A stretch of DNA of 40,614 bases from Anaerolineales bacterium UBA7227 (GCA_002473085.1 DKTP01000154.1:1-40614); one strand, 5' to 3'. Shown: positions 7,328 to 15,732, numbered from the stretch's first letter. The notes: generated from the sequence alone by a model not told the origin. Translations and numbers: made by a program.

Positions 7328-8064
7328 TGCGCGATTCCTTCCAGGCATCGTTTCGCCAATGTCGCGGCCGCATCCTGGCGATATGCCGCGCTGGCCCATT
7401 CGTCCGCCGCTTCGTGACAGGCGTTGCGGGCCGCGGTTCCGACGCCGCCGAATTCGGCCCCGTCCAGCGCGAGGCAGGGAGATTTGCCCCAGCCGCCGAC
7501 CGCGAGACGCGTCCGCGCGGGACCCCATTGGGCGAGGCCCGCGCAGACGATGGGTTTGTCGGACGGCGTCCGCGCCGCGTATTCGAACGCGAATTTGGCG
7601 TGAAGAGGGATTGCGATCTGGACGATGAGTCCGCGCGGGCGCAGCGGCAGGAATTCGCCGACGCCGGTCTCGGACGGTTGCTTGCCGGCGATAGCGACCT
7701 TCGCGTCCAGAGCCAGGAGCGCGCAGGCAAAGGGAGAGCGTCCGTCGCTCGCGACCAGTGTCCCGGCGGCTGTCGCGGCGTTGCGGATGTTGAGCGGCGC
7801 TTCGAGTTTGAGCGCGGTCTTCAACGCGGGCGGACAATGTTCCGATTCGAGCAGGGCTTGCAGCGTGCAGGCCGCGCCGATTTCCAGTTCGTTGCCTTTC
7901 ACGCGGAGCGAGTCCAGGCCGAGGAGTTGGAGATCGACGACGGAGACAGAGTCCGCTTGCGGGTGGGAAAGAAGCGTCCCGCCGCCGAGCGGAACGACGT
8001 CGGGTTGCGCGAGAAGCGTCAGGGCTTCGTCCAAAGTTTGGGGGCGGTGATAAGTTGTGATCAT
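7324..8064 (-). CDS. FAD-binding subunit of molybdenum hydroxylase (CoxM/XdhB-like)
   Basis: 246-residue flavoprotein that would take electrons from the Fe-S subunit. Two FAD motifs are visible: VPLGGGTLLSHP near residue 25 and IRNAATAAGTLVASDGRSPF near residue 95-115. The protein is shorter than the usual 280-290 residues, mostly in the C-terminal domain. The ATG at 8064 follows a strong GGAGGT; the longer frame to 8097 has no ribosome site. First gene of the five-gene operon that ends with the HEPN gene. Confidence 0.88.
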   Translation of the reverse strand: MITTYHRPQTLDEALTLLAQPDVVPLGGGTLLSHPQADSVSVVDLQLLGLDSLRVKGNELEIGAACTLQALLESEHCPPALKTALKLEAPLNIRNAATAAGTLVASDGRSPFACALLALDAKVAIAGKQPSETGVGEFLPLRPRGLIVQIAIPLHAKFAFEYAARTPSDKPIVCAGLAQWGPARTRLAVGGWGKSPCLALDGAEFGGVGTAARNACHEAADEWASAAYRQDAAATLAKRCLEGIAQ

Positions 8065-8080
8065 ATTGACCTCCGCCCTT

Positions 8081-8112
8081 ATTATAAAGTAGGTCACGCT
8101 TTCGCGTGACCT
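8081..8112 (-). promoter_or_regulatory. Putative promoter and dyad of the oxidoreductase operon
   Basis: TATAAT on the minus strand at 8086-8081 lies 17 nt before the ATG, leaving a very short leader that contains GGAGGT. No good -35 is seen at 16-18 bp. That region is taken up by a 9-bp dyad AGGTCACGC (8091-8099)/GCGTGACCT (8104-8112), so activation or repression at the dyad is plausible. The same dyad may instead act as the RNA end of the upstream LysM gene. Confidence 0.4.
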
Positions 8113-8134
8113 GCTTGAGGGTTGGCGCCCAACC
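8088..8134 (-). terminator. Tandem hairpins after the LysM membrane protein gene
   Basis: Two adjacent hairpins follow the stop at 8140 on the minus strand. One is GGTTGG/CCAACC (8120-8134). The other is the 9-bp AGGTCACGC stem closed by a GAAA tetraloop (8091-8112), followed by ACTTTATAAT. The T-run is poor, so termination is likely but not certain. Confidence 0.45.
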
Positions 8135-8139
8135 TGCTT

Positions 8140-10632
8140 TTACCCGGGCGGAGTGTACGGCGCGCGCTCGGGCAGAAGGTGTGGCCGTTGGAGCGCCTGC
8201 ACGAGGATGTAGAACGCCGTCCCGTCGCTGTAGTGACCGGTGAACATCCAGGCGGGTTGCAGATAAAGTTGGTCGGGCTCGAAATCGCCGACGTGGTAGC
8301 GCGGGTCGGGTATGTAGTAGACGAGTTCGACGCGCTCGAAGATGAGCGTGGGCGGGGTGTAGGGAACCTCCGTCGCCTCGTCCACGACGTAAACCTGGTC
8401 TGCCGAAATTTGCAGTTCCCGCGCCTCGCCGTCGCCGGGATTGATCGCCATCGCCGCGGAGAAGACCCGCACGGCGGGATAGCCGCCGAACGATTCGTCG
8501 GGGACGATCAAGCCTTCGATCAACACCTCATCACCGAGATTGCCAACTGTTGAGCCATCCACGCCGCCGCCCGGGTTGAACTGCACGTACGTTTTGCCGT
8601 CGTCTGCGGTGAAGAGCGTGGCGGGCTGGCCGTTGAGCGTGACGGGCGTCTGCTTGCCGCGCAGGATTTGGAATTGCAGGTCGGGGAAGGGAATCTCGTA
8701 ACGCTCGACTTTCAGGACGACCTGTCCTTCTTGCGATTCGATGCTTCCCCAAACATCCACAGGGCGGCCCTGATAGGCTTGCAGGGCTTCCAGGTTTTCG
8801 CCTTCGAGCGGCAGTGAGGGGTAAACCGCGTTGTCGTTGATGAAGCCGTAGTCCACGCGCTGGCTGCCGTCCGCCTGTTTGTAGATGGTGATGGAAAGGT
8901 AGCCGCGCAACCCTTCTACTTTTTGCGGGAGCGTTGAAGCGGACGCGGGGATGATCAGCGTTTGGTCAATGGTCAGGGTGGAGCAATCGGCTGGCAGGTC
9001 GTTCGCCGCGAGCAGTTCATCCACCGAGACGCCAAGTTTGTACGCGATGCTCAGGCAGGTGTCTCCCGCGACGACAGTGTACGTGGAAGATTCGCCGCCG
9101 CCACCGCCGCCTCCCATCGGCGCGGGCGTGGGGAAGGGGACGGGCGCGCCGGTGAGGTTGAGTTTGTAGAATCCCAGTCCGCCTCCGCCGCCACCGCCTC
9201 CGCCCTGTACGTTGCGGAGGTCAATAGATTTCCAGTCGAAGGCGTCGCCGAGACGCACACCGATGACGAAAACGTTGTCCAACGGCAGGGGAAGGTCGGA
9301 CGCGTCGGGCAGGACGAGAATCTCGTCGTCCATCGTGTTCAAGATGACTTGTCCGTTTTGCAGGCTGATCGCGCCGAGCAAGCCATCTTCACCGTTTGTG
9401 TAGATCGCCCATTTTTCGAGCGCGAAGGTCTTGACGCCATCCTGTTCGTGAAGCTGGCCTGTCGCGGCGACGAAGGTGTCGTCGAACTGGGCGGGGATGT
9501 CGGCGGTGTTGCCCGTCACGGTGTAACCGTCCAATGTGACGAACGGCGCGCCGCCCTCCGCAGAGCGGACCGAATTCAGGTAGCCGTAGAGGGTGATGGT
9601 CGCGTCGAGAGGGCGCGGCCTTAGCCAGGTCTGGATGGGCGCGCTGGGCGAGATCATGCCCTCGATCACGCCGGTCGTCCGCGCGGGGTCAGACATATTT
9701 TCTGGATGGAGGAACAGTTGAAAGGCTGTCTCCGCGCTGATAATCCCATATTGGCCGAGCGTTTCATATTTTGGCAGCGCGGCGTCCACAGAAAGGATGC
9801 CCTGCGCGTCCAGTTGGAATCGTAATCCCGCGCACTTGAAGTGTTCGTAGCAGATGATATTTCCATCGGGTGTGAGCGGCGTGGCGATATATCCGCCGTA
9901 GAGCGGGCTTGGATGGATCTCATAGGCAAAGTCGAATCCGTGAGACTGCATGAATTCGTCAATCAACGCCTCGGCGTTCGCGGGCGGCGCGCTGTTGTTG
10001 ACGGCCGCGACGTAACGCGGGTAATCGGGATAGTATTGAAAATACTGGTCCGAGCGGACGTGAAGCCGCTGGTTGCCGTCCACAACCAGGAAATCCCTTT
10101 CAAGCGGCAGGGTCGCGGTTTCGCCGTTCACCTTGTAGATTGCGCCGTTCATGCCGAATCGTGCCGCCAGCGCGCGGGCGTCCTCCAGCGTTGCGTGACG
10201 GTCCGTCTGGTAGTTGTAAACCGCCGCTTCTGCGGGCAAGGAGGGCAATTCCGTCTGTAAATAAACGGTCATCCCGTGGCGGTCATAGGCTTTGCCGTCG
10301 GGCTGGTTTACGGTCGCTTGCACGGCGATCGGTTTCGGCGTTGGAACGAGCGTGGGCGTGCCGACCCCTGCGGGCTGGGGCGGGATCGGCGCGAGGTTGC
10401 GGATGCCCCAATAGAACAGGAGCGCCAGCGTCGCAAGCGCGACCGTCCAGCCGAGGGTGGGCAGGAAATTGCGAAACGACGGAAGCGCGAATCCGCGTTT
10501 GGGTTTGTGCGCGGCCTTGAGTTTGGACTCGAGTTCGGCCGCGAAGATCGGGTTGGGTTGGATGGAATTCGCGACGCGCTCCAGTTTTTTCTGCATGGCG
10601 TCATCGCGGGGATTCAAAGGTTCGTAAGTCAT
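8140..10632 (-). CDS. Large membrane-anchored LysM protein coupled to an ECF sigma factor (putative anti-sigma/sensor)
   Basis: 830-residue protein. Residues 1-55 are a charged cytoplasmic segment without the HxxxCxxC zinc motif of classical anti-sigma factors. Residues about 58-80 form one membrane helix (WTVALATLALLFYWGI), followed by a Pro/Thr linker. About 750 residues would be outside. A glycine run of nine lies near residue 480, a second of eight just before a LysM peptidoglycan-binding domain at about 513-560 (YTVVAGDTCLSIAYKLGVSVDELL), then a beta-rich C-terminal half with OB-like stretches. The gene overlaps the sigma gene by 4 nt (ATGA). By position and topology it is a candidate anti-sigma/sensor, but no known anti-sigma domain is recognisable, so the role is inference. 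Confidence 0.7.
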   Translation of the reverse strand: MTYEPLNPRDDAMQKKLERVANSIQPNPIFAAELESKLKAAHKPKRGFALPSFRNFLPTLGWTVALATLALLFYWGIRNLAPIPPQPAGVGTPTLVPTPKPIAVQATVNQPDGKAYDRHGMTVYLQTELPSLPAEAAVYNYQTDRHATLEDARALAARFGMNGAIYKVNGETATLPLERDFLVVDGNQRLHVRSDQYFQYYPDYPRYVAAVNNSAPPANAEALIDEFMQSHGFDFAYEIHPSPLYGGYIATPLTPDGNIICYEHFKCAGLRFQLDAQGILSVDAALPKYETLGQYGIISAETAFQLFLHPENMSDPARTTGVIEGMISPSAPIQTWLRPRPLDATITLYGYLNSVRSAEGGAPFVTLDGYTVTGNTADIPAQFDDTFVAATGQLHEQDGVKTFALEKWAIYTNGEDGLLGAISLQNGQVILNTMDDEILVLPDASDLPLPLDNVFVIGVRLGDAFDWKSIDLRNVQGGGGGGGGGLGFYKLNLTGAPVPFPTPAPMGGGGGGGESSTYTVVAGDTCLSIAYKLGVSVDELLAANDLPADCSTLTIDQTLIIPASASTLPQKVEGLRGYLSITIYKQADGSQRVDYGFINDNAVYPSLPLEGENLEALQAYQGRPVDVWGSIESQEGQVVLKVERYEIPFPDLQFQILRGKQTPVTLNGQPATLFTADDGKTYVQFNPGGGVDGSTVGNLGDEVLIEGLIVPDESFGGYPAVRVFSAAMAINPGDGEARELQISADQVYVVDEATEVPYTPPTLIFERVELVYYIPDPRYHVGDFEPDQLYLQPAWMFTGHYSDGTAFYILVQALQRPHLLPERAPYTPPG

Positions 10633-11204
10633 TGTTCCACCTCCAGCGCGAGGGAGGTTCGCTCGCGCAGGTCTTGCAAGCCGCGCGAGACAAGCATTTT
10701 GACGGCGGCTTCGCTTTTGCCGAGCGTTTGCGCGGCTTCGGCATACGTCAAACCGCCGAAGTGGATCAGCACGACAGCCTCGGCGCGTTCGTGACTGATC
10801 TGACGCAGCGCCCGCGCCGTCGCTTCGATCTGGATGCGCGTCAGCGCGGACTTGTCGGTGGGCGCGCCGGCCGCGGGCAGGTTCAGCGCGGCTTCGAGCG
10901 GAACCTCGTGATGGCGCCCGCGAAAGAAGAGGGCGCGGCGTTTCGAGGCGATCCCCATCAACCAGGCCGCGAAGACGCCCTCCCCGCGGTAGGAATGGAT
11001 CCCCTCCAGCGCGGCGAGGAAGGTTTGCGAGGTCAGGTCTTCCGCGTCTTTGACGTTCCCCGTGTGCGCCATGTGATAGCGATAGACGCGCGTCACGTGA
11101 CGGCGGTAAAGTTCGGCGAAGGCCTGCGCGTCGACTTGCGCGGCGCGGGCCAGTTCGAGTTCGTCCATGGGCGGGCTTTCTGCTTGCAGTATTGTGGAAA
11201 CCAT
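10629..11204 (-). CDS. ECF-type RNA polymerase sigma factor
   Basis: 191-residue sigma-70 family protein. Region 2 is at about residues 20-95 (AFAELYRRHVTRVYRYHMAH, DAEDLTSQTFLAAL, FAAWLMGIASKRRALFFR). Region 4 is at about 125-180 (ALRQISHERAEAVVLIHFGGLTYAEAAQTLGKSEAAVKMLVSRGLQDLRE). Start at 11204 because AGGAGG stands just upstream, though the 3-nt spacing is tight; an ATG at 11168 is possible. The next gene overlaps it by 4 nt, the usual arrangement of sigma and its regulator. Autoregulation would be expected; the GTAACA-containing region upstream is the candidate site. Confidence 0.9.
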   Translation of the reverse strand: MVSTILQAESPPMDELELARAAQVDAQAFAELYRRHVTRVYRYHMAHTGNVKDAEDLTSQTFLAALEGIHSYRGEGVFAAWLMGIASKRRALFFRGRHHEVPLEAALNLPAAGAPTDKSALTRIQIEATARALRQISHERAEAVVLIHFGGLTYAEAAQTLGKSEAAVKMLVSRGLQDLRERTSLALEVEQ

Positions 11205-11228
11205 AAGCCTCCTGTGTGAATTGCGCGC

Positions 11229-11262
11229 GTTAACATGTTACAGGAGGCAGGGAAAGGTAACA
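11229..11262 (-). promoter_or_regulatory. TGTTAC/GTAACA elements upstream of the ECF sigma gene
   Basis: A perfect 10-bp palindrome TAACATGTTA (11231-11240) and a further GTAACA (11257-11262) that forms an inverted pair with TGTTAC (11236-11241). On the minus strand the two copies read TGTTAC and TGTAAC, a possible ECF -35 or operator. Assignment is tentative. Confidence 0.35.
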
Positions 11263-11269
11263 GGGAAAA

Positions 11270-11737
11270 TCAGTCGGGATAGACCTTCCAGCCCAGCCGT
11301 TCGAGGTCTTCGGCGGGAGGCTGTTCGGGTAAATTGACGAGGATGGCGGCGGCCTCGGCCAGCAGTTCCCCGTCCGCGTCGTAGATGGCGGCTGTCGCTT
11401 CGGCGGCCCAGCGCATCCGCTTGACGCGCCGACCGACGATCTTGAGCGGCTGTCCCACTGGAACTTTCTTCTTGTATTTCACCTTCAACTCGGCGGTGTA
11501 CATGAATTGCGAGGCGGCCGCGTCGGTTCCCATGAACGAACGGCCGGTCGCTTCGTCGAGGATGGCGGCGGTGATGCCCCCGTGCAAAATGCCCGGATAG
11601 CCCTGGTAATTTTCGGGCGCGGTATATTCGGCGGTCACTTCGCCGGGCGCGGTCTCATAGAAGTGTATGTGCAGCCCGATGGGATTTTCAAGTCCGCACA
11701 CGAAGCATTGCAGGGAATTGGGTTGTTTGGTTTTCAT
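11270..11737 (-). CDS. PaaI/4HBT-type hotdog thioesterase
   Basis: 155-residue single hotdog domain protein, probably an acyl-CoA thioesterase acting in the cytoplasm. The N-terminus has CFVCGLENPIGLHI, common in this subgroup. The hotdog helix carries GILHGGITAAILDEATG with the catalytic-type HGG and acidic residue. The sheet continues through LKVKYKKKVPVGQPLKIVGRR. AAGGA precedes the ATG. It stands alone, with a 317-nt gap upstream and 65 nt before the sigma gene. Substrate unknown. Confidence 0.85.
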   Translation of the reverse strand: MKTKQPNSLQCFVCGLENPIGLHIHFYETAPGEVTAEYTAPENYQGYPGILHGGITAAILDEATGRSFMGTDAAASQFMYTAELKVKYKKKVPVGQPLKIVGRRVKRMRWAAEATAAIYDADGELLAEAAAILVNLPEQPPAEDLERLGWKVYPD

Positions 11738-12054
11738 GGCGATTCCTTTTGGATGCGGATTAAAGATTTACACGGAAGAAATTTTTCTGTCGCAAACACT
11801 TTAATGGCTTATCCCTGCGAGCGCTTCGACGCCTTTGGCGTCTCGCAATGACAGCGGAACAGCGAGGATTGCAACAAAGTATCCATGAACGGGGGGCGCC
11901 CCAAACGATGGAAATTTTGAATCCTGAAGTTCTATTTCGGGAAAGCCGCAAGCCGCAAGTAGAACTTGCGGAATCCTTTTCATTCATGTCAGCAAGAAGA
12001 AATTAAAAAATCCGTATGCCCGTGAAATCCGCATAATCCGTGGGCAGAGATCTT
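11738..12054. other. Intergenic region with repeat remnants, no gene seen
   Basis: 317 nt without a credible gene. It holds a degenerate copy of the widespread GTCATTGCGAG-type repeat (11814-11853, with GACGCC-TTT-GGCGTC hairpin at 11828-11842). It also has an inverted repeat AAGTTCTA/TAGAACTT (11927-11934, 11960-11967) and CCGCAAG direct repeats. A CCGTGAAATCCGC element (12020-12032) is shared exactly with 15860-15872. A weak TGCCC/GGGCA stem with TTTTTT downstream (12004-12045) may end the menaquinone methyltransferase transcript. Confidence 0.6.
11814..11853 (-). repeat. Degenerate GTCATTGCGAG-type extragenic repeat
   Basis: Read on the minus strand it begins TGTCATTGCGAG and continues through a GACGCC/GGCGTC hairpin to AGCGCTCGCAGG. 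It resembles the common bacterial extragenic palindromic element GTCATTGCGAGG...GAAGC. One diverged copy is seen in this window. Confidence 0.55.
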
Positions 12055-12747
12055 TTACTTCTCGGCCCAGTGGACGGCAATCGTCCCGAACATCAGGCGT
12101 TTGAAAAAGATTTTTTTGAAGCCGACGGCGGCCATCAACGCGGCGAGTCGTTCGGCGGTGACGAAATTCTCGGCGGTATCGGGCAGGTACCGGTAGGCGT
12201 CGCGCATTCCCGAGAGCAAGCCGCCGAGCGCGGGAATGACGACGTGCATGTGAACCCAGATGAACGGCGAGAGGATGTTTTTCTTCGGGCGCGTGGCGTC
12301 GAGGACGACGATCCGTCCGCCGCGCTTGAGGACGCGGTACTGCTCCGCCAGCGCCTTGTGGACGTCGGTCACGTTCCGCATCAGGAACCCCGAAACGGCC
12401 GCGTCGAAGGACGCGTCCGCAAAGGGGAGGCGGAGCGCGTCCGCGGCGGAGAAGGGGAGACGGCCGGCGCGCTGTCCGACGCGCATCATCGCGAGGGTGA
12501 AGTCTGCCGCGACGACGCGGGCTGCGGGCTGTTGACGAAGGGCCGCGCGCGCCAGGTCGCCGGTCCCCGCTCCGATGTCCAGGAGCGAGGCGTGAGGTTT
12601 GAGTCCAGCGAGGCGAACGACGAATCGCCGCCAGCGCACGTCCTGGAATCCCGTTATTAATCGATTCATCAGGTCGTAGCGATGGGCGATGCGGGCGAAC
12701 ATATTTCGGACGTAGTCGGCGCGTTCCTGTCCGGCGAGTTGGGTCAT
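12055..12747 (-). CDS. menG: Demethylmenaquinone methyltransferase (UbiE/MenG family)
   Basis: 230-residue SAM-dependent methyltransferase that would add the C2 methyl group to demethylmenaquinone. Family signatures are VRNMFARIAHRYDLMNRLITGFQD at the N-terminus and SAM motif I LLDIGAGTGDLA (about 55-66). These are followed by ALRLPFADASFDAAVSGFLMRNV and YRVLKRGGRIVVLDATRP, and the C-terminal half YLPDTAENFVTAERL is also typical. It follows the prenyltransferase gene by 66 nt, the enzyme that makes its substrate. Confidence 0.93.
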   Translation of the reverse strand: MTQLAGQERADYVRNMFARIAHRYDLMNRLITGFQDVRWRRFVVRLAGLKPHASLLDIGAGTGDLARAALRQQPAARVVAADFTLAMMRVGQRAGRLPFSAADALRLPFADASFDAAVSGFLMRNVTDVHKALAEQYRVLKRGGRIVVLDATRPKKNILSPFIWVHMHVVIPALGGLLSGMRDAYRYLPDTAENFVTAERLAALMAAVGFKKIFFKRLMFGTIAVHWAEK

Positions 12748-12813
12748 GGGCGATTGGTATTCGGCGCTCCGCGCGAAGCGCTTACGTTTGCGGGAGGTCT
12801 GTTTGAGGTCGAA

Positions 12814-13719
12814 TTATGACGCGAGGAAGAGTCCGACTGCAACGAGGAGGGGCGTCAGCAGGTTGACGATCACGTTTTGCCCGAGGTGCGGAATCAGTTT
12901 GGCGATGTCTTCGGAGTGTTGATACGCGCCGCGCCCCGCGGGGACGGCGACGAGGAGGGTCGCCATTCCGAGCAGGGACCAGAAGGGCAGATAGCCGAGG
13001 AGGACGCAGACGATCAGCGTCAGATAGGCGAGCGCGAGGAAGGCGATGTAGACCAGGCTGCCGACGCGTCTTCCAAATTGGATGGGGAGGTGCGCGCGTC
13101 CGACCTGGCGATCCGCGTCCGCGTCGGGGAATTGGTTGAGCAGGAGCAGGTCGCTGACGAGGAAGGTTGGGATGAGCGAAGCGAGCGCGGCTTGCAGGGA
13201 GTAACTGCCCGTCAGGACGAAGTCCGTCCCCATAACCATGAGGACGCCGAAGCCGAGGCCCGGCGCGATCAGGCAGAGGAACCAGTTGCGCGTGAGCCAG
13301 ACGGTGTACACGACGATGATGACCGCTCCCAGAACGCCGAGAGGGAGAAGTCCCGTCCCGTAAACGCCGGTGAAAAATAACCCGATCAATAGCGTTATGA
13401 GGAGCGCGCTGACGGCGGTGGCGAGCGCGGTTTTGGCGGCTTGTGGACGCGCGGGGAGAGTCCCGCTCCCGCCGCTGAAGGGAGTCCGGCTGGTCAGCGC
13501 GTCCAATCCGCTTTTGAAATCGAAGTATTCGTTGAACGCGTTGACGCTGATGTGCGCGGCGACCCCGCCGATCAGGGCGAGGAGCGCGTACAACCAGTTG
13601 ATGTGTCCCACGCGCCAGAGCGCGATGCCTGCTCCGAGCGCCACGCAGACAGGCGGCAGGAGCAGGAAGGGCAGGCGCATGGGGCCGAGGATGTCGTTAA
13701 GGGTGAGTTTGGATTTCAT
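12814..13719 (-). CDS. menA: Naphthoate polyprenyltransferase (UbiA family, MenA-like)
   Basis: 301-residue integral membrane enzyme with about eight helices that attaches the isoprenoid chain in menaquinone synthesis. The first aspartate-rich motif is NAFNEYFDFKSGLD (about residues 60-73) and the second is NQFPDADADRQVG (about 195-207), both needed for Mg-diphosphate binding. GAGGCAATTC precedes the ATG. The downstream neighbour is the menaquinone methyltransferase. Whether the substrate is 1,4-dihydroxy-2-naphthoate (classical path) or the 6-naphthoate of the futalosine path cannot be told from the motif alone. Confidence 0.88.
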   Translation of the reverse strand: MKSKLTLNDILGPMRLPFLLLPPVCVALGAGIALWRVGHINWLYALLALIGGVAAHISVNAFNEYFDFKSGLDALTSRTPFSGGSGTLPARPQAAKTALATAVSALLITLLIGLFFTGVYGTGLLPLGVLGAVIIVVYTVWLTRNWFLCLIAPGLGFGVLMVMGTDFVLTGSYSLQAALASLIPTFLVSDLLLLNQFPDADADRQVGRAHLPIQFGRRVGSLVYIAFLALAYLTLIVCVLLGYLPFWSLLGMATLLVAVPAGRGAYQHSEDIAKLIPHLGQNVIVNLLTPLLVAVGLFLAS

Positions 13720-13755
13720 GAATTGCCTCGTTTTGTCTTGTTTGTCGCGAGCCGG

Positions 13756-15732
13756 TTATTCCATCGCCAGTTCCACGTAATCCTCGGTGACGGCGGGTTG
13801 CCCGCTTGCGCCGAGGATTTGCAGGAGCTCGGCCACCATGCCCGCCTTGCGCTGGGCGTCGCCGCGGCTCCACGTGCGGGATTTGACTTCGAGGAAGCTG
13901 CCGAGTTTTGGCGCCTTCACGTTATCCAGGTTGATGAAGAACTCGGTATCCTTGTAGCGGATCAGCCAGCGCAGTCGGTCTTTGTGCAGCTCGATTTCAC
14001 GCAGGGGCTTGAAGTATTCGCGGTAGAAGCGCAGGCTTTGAGTGGCCGGCGCGAGGAAGCGCGACCGCGACAGCAGCACTTCTTTGGCGAAGGCCCCTTC
14101 CCGTTTCTGCCCGATCAGCGTCAGGCGCGAGCGCACGTTGACGATGTGATGGTCGCCGTCGAGGAATTCGTCTTCGCGGTAGCGGATGCGTCCCTGCGCG
14201 GGATCGTCGAAGAGGAAGTAAGTGTCGTGCTGGTCGTAGTGACGCAGGCGCATGATCTCGATTTCGGGATGTTCGAGTCTTTCCTTGACCTTGAGCGGTT
14301 CGCCCAACTCGACCTTGACCTGCACCTCGAAGGATTCCTCCTCCATCGAGCCGCCCAGCGCGATCAGTTTCGACAGCACCGACTGCTCGCGTTCGATCAG
14401 GAAGGCGTCTATCTTTTTCGCCACTTCCTGCGCCTGCGCCAGCAATTCCTTTTCATTCAGCGTCAACAACTGGCGCTCGCGCATCAACCATTTGCCGTTC
14501 ACCATCACGTCCGTCACGTCGGTGGACTTGGCGGCATAGACGATCTGGGCGTAGGCGTTGTTGGGATCGCGGCGGAAGCGCGGCGAGTTGTGCAGCGGGG
14601 TGATGTCAACCAGGATCAGGTCGGCGCGGCGGCCCGGGGTGAGCGACCCGGTCAGGTGTCCGATGTGAAGCGCCTGCGCGCCGAGACGGGTTGCCATCGT
14701 CAGCGCGGTCTGCGCGGGGACGGAGGTCGGGTCGTTGCTGACGGCTTTGGCGACGAACGAGGCGAGTCGCACTTCCTCGAACATGTCGAGGTCGTTGTTG
14801 GACGAGGGGCCGTCGGTGCCGATGCCGACGTTAAGACCCAGTTCGAGCATCTTCGTGACGGGGGCGAATCCCGACGCCAGCTTAAGATTGGACGAGGGGT
14901 TGTGACTCACGCCCGCGCCGTGATTCTTGAGCGTGCGGATCTCGCCGGGATCCACATGGACGCAATGCGCGGCGATGACTTTGGCCTCGAACAGTCCCTG
15001 CTTTTTCACGTAGGGGATGACGGGCATGCCCTGTTCATTGCGGATGTTTTCGACTTCGAGCGCCGTCTCGGAGAGATGGATGTGCAGCGGCACGTCGAAC
15101 TCTTTGGCGAGTTCGGCGGATTCGCGTAATATATCGGGAGTGGTGGTGTAGGGCGCGTGCGGCGCGATGGCGGGGACGATCAACTCGTGCCCCTTCCAGC
15201 GTTGGATGAAACCGCGCGCCCGCGCGATCCCGTCTTCGTACGAGGGCGCGTCGGAGGTCGGGAACTTGAGGACGGATTGCCCGCAGACGGCGCGCAGTCC
15301 CGCCTCGACGGTGGCTTTGGCGACGTCCTCCTCGAAGAAATACATGTCGTTGAAGCAGGTCACGCCCGAGCGGATGAACTCCGCGCAGGCGATCTTCGTC
15401 CCGAGCTGGACGAATTCGGGCGAGAGGAACTCGCGCTCCACCGGCCACATGTATCCCAGCAGCCAGACGTCGAGCCGCAGGTCGTCGGCCAGGCCGCGCA
15501 TGAGCGTCATCGGGACGTGGGTGTGCGCGTTGACGAGGCCCGGCATCAATATCTTCCCGCCGCAGTCGAAGATCTCTCCGGCGGAAAATTCCTTTTTGAT
15601 CTCGTCTTCGGGGCCGACGGCGAGGATGGAATCCCCGCGCACGGCGACCGCGCCGCGTTCGTGTTGGGTCAGTTTTTCGTCCATGGTGAGGACGAGGGCG
15701 TTGGTGAAAATAATATCCGCTTGTTGGGTCAT
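13756..15732 (-). CDS. MtaD-like amidohydrolase fused to a C-terminal CYTH-like domain
   Basis: 658-residue protein. Residues 1-440 are a metal-dependent deaminase of the 5-methylthioadenosine/S-adenosylhomocysteine deaminase group. Ligand motifs are NAHTH (about 66-70), HIHLSE, AAHCVHVD and GTDGPSSNNDLDMFEEVRLA. A helical link (about 440-462) leads to a roughly 195-residue CYTH-like domain (464-658) with EVQVKVEL, QHDTYFLF, GRIRYRE and DNVKAPKLGSFLEVKS. CYTH enzymes act on triphosphates (thiamine triphosphatase, CyaB, polyphosphatase). The start ATG has AGGAGA upstream. It lies 36 nt before menA, so an alternative for the first domain is aminofutalosine deaminase of the futalosine menaquinone route. 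Function of the fusion is unknown. Confidence 0.85.
   Translation of the reverse strand: MTQQADIIFTNALVLTMDEKLTQHERGAVAVRGDSILAVGPEDEIKKEFSAGEIFDCGGKILMPGLVNAHTHVPMTLMRGLADDLRLDVWLLGYMWPVEREFLSPEFVQLGTKIACAEFIRSGVTCFNDMYFFEEDVAKATVEAGLRAVCGQSVLKFPTSDAPSYEDGIARARGFIQRWKGHELIVPAIAPHAPYTTTPDILRESAELAKEFDVPLHIHLSETALEVENIRNEQGMPVIPYVKKQGLFEAKVIAAHCVHVDPGEIRTLKNHGAGVSHNPSSNLKLASGFAPVTKMLELGLNVGIGTDGPSSNNDLDMFEEVRLASFVAKAVSNDPTSVPAQTALTMATRLGAQALHIGHLTGSLTPGRRADLILVDITPLHNSPRFRRDPNNAYAQIVYAAKSTDVTDVMVNGKWLMRERQLLTLNEKELLAQAQEVAKKIDAFLIEREQSVLSKLIALGGSMEEESFEVQVKVELGEPLKVKERLEHPEIEIMRLRHYDQHDTYFLFDDPAQGRIRYREDEFLDGDHHIVNVRSRLTLIGQKREGAFAKEVLLSRSRFLAPATQSLRFYREYFKPLREIELHKDRLRWLIRYKDTEFFINLDNVKAPKLGSFLEVKSRTWSRGDAQRKAGMVAELLQILGASGQPAVTEDYVELAME

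Noticed and set aside
9096..9208. Frameshift or assembly error at the glycine-coding repeats
   Set aside because: The frame stays open through both runs, with a normal LysM domain after them.
8140..11204. Classical zinc-binding anti-sigma factor
   Set aside because: No H-x3-C-x2-C motif in the cytoplasmic segment, so only a positional argument for an anti-sigma role remains.
11760..11987. Short open frames in the 317-nt gap between the thioesterase and menG
   Set aside because: They consist of repeat sequence, have no ribosome site and no recognisable product.
13441..15129. 562-codon open frame on the plus strand opposite menA and the amidohydrolase
   Set aside because: Low-complexity antisense translation; the minus-strand genes carry clear family motifs and ribosome sites.
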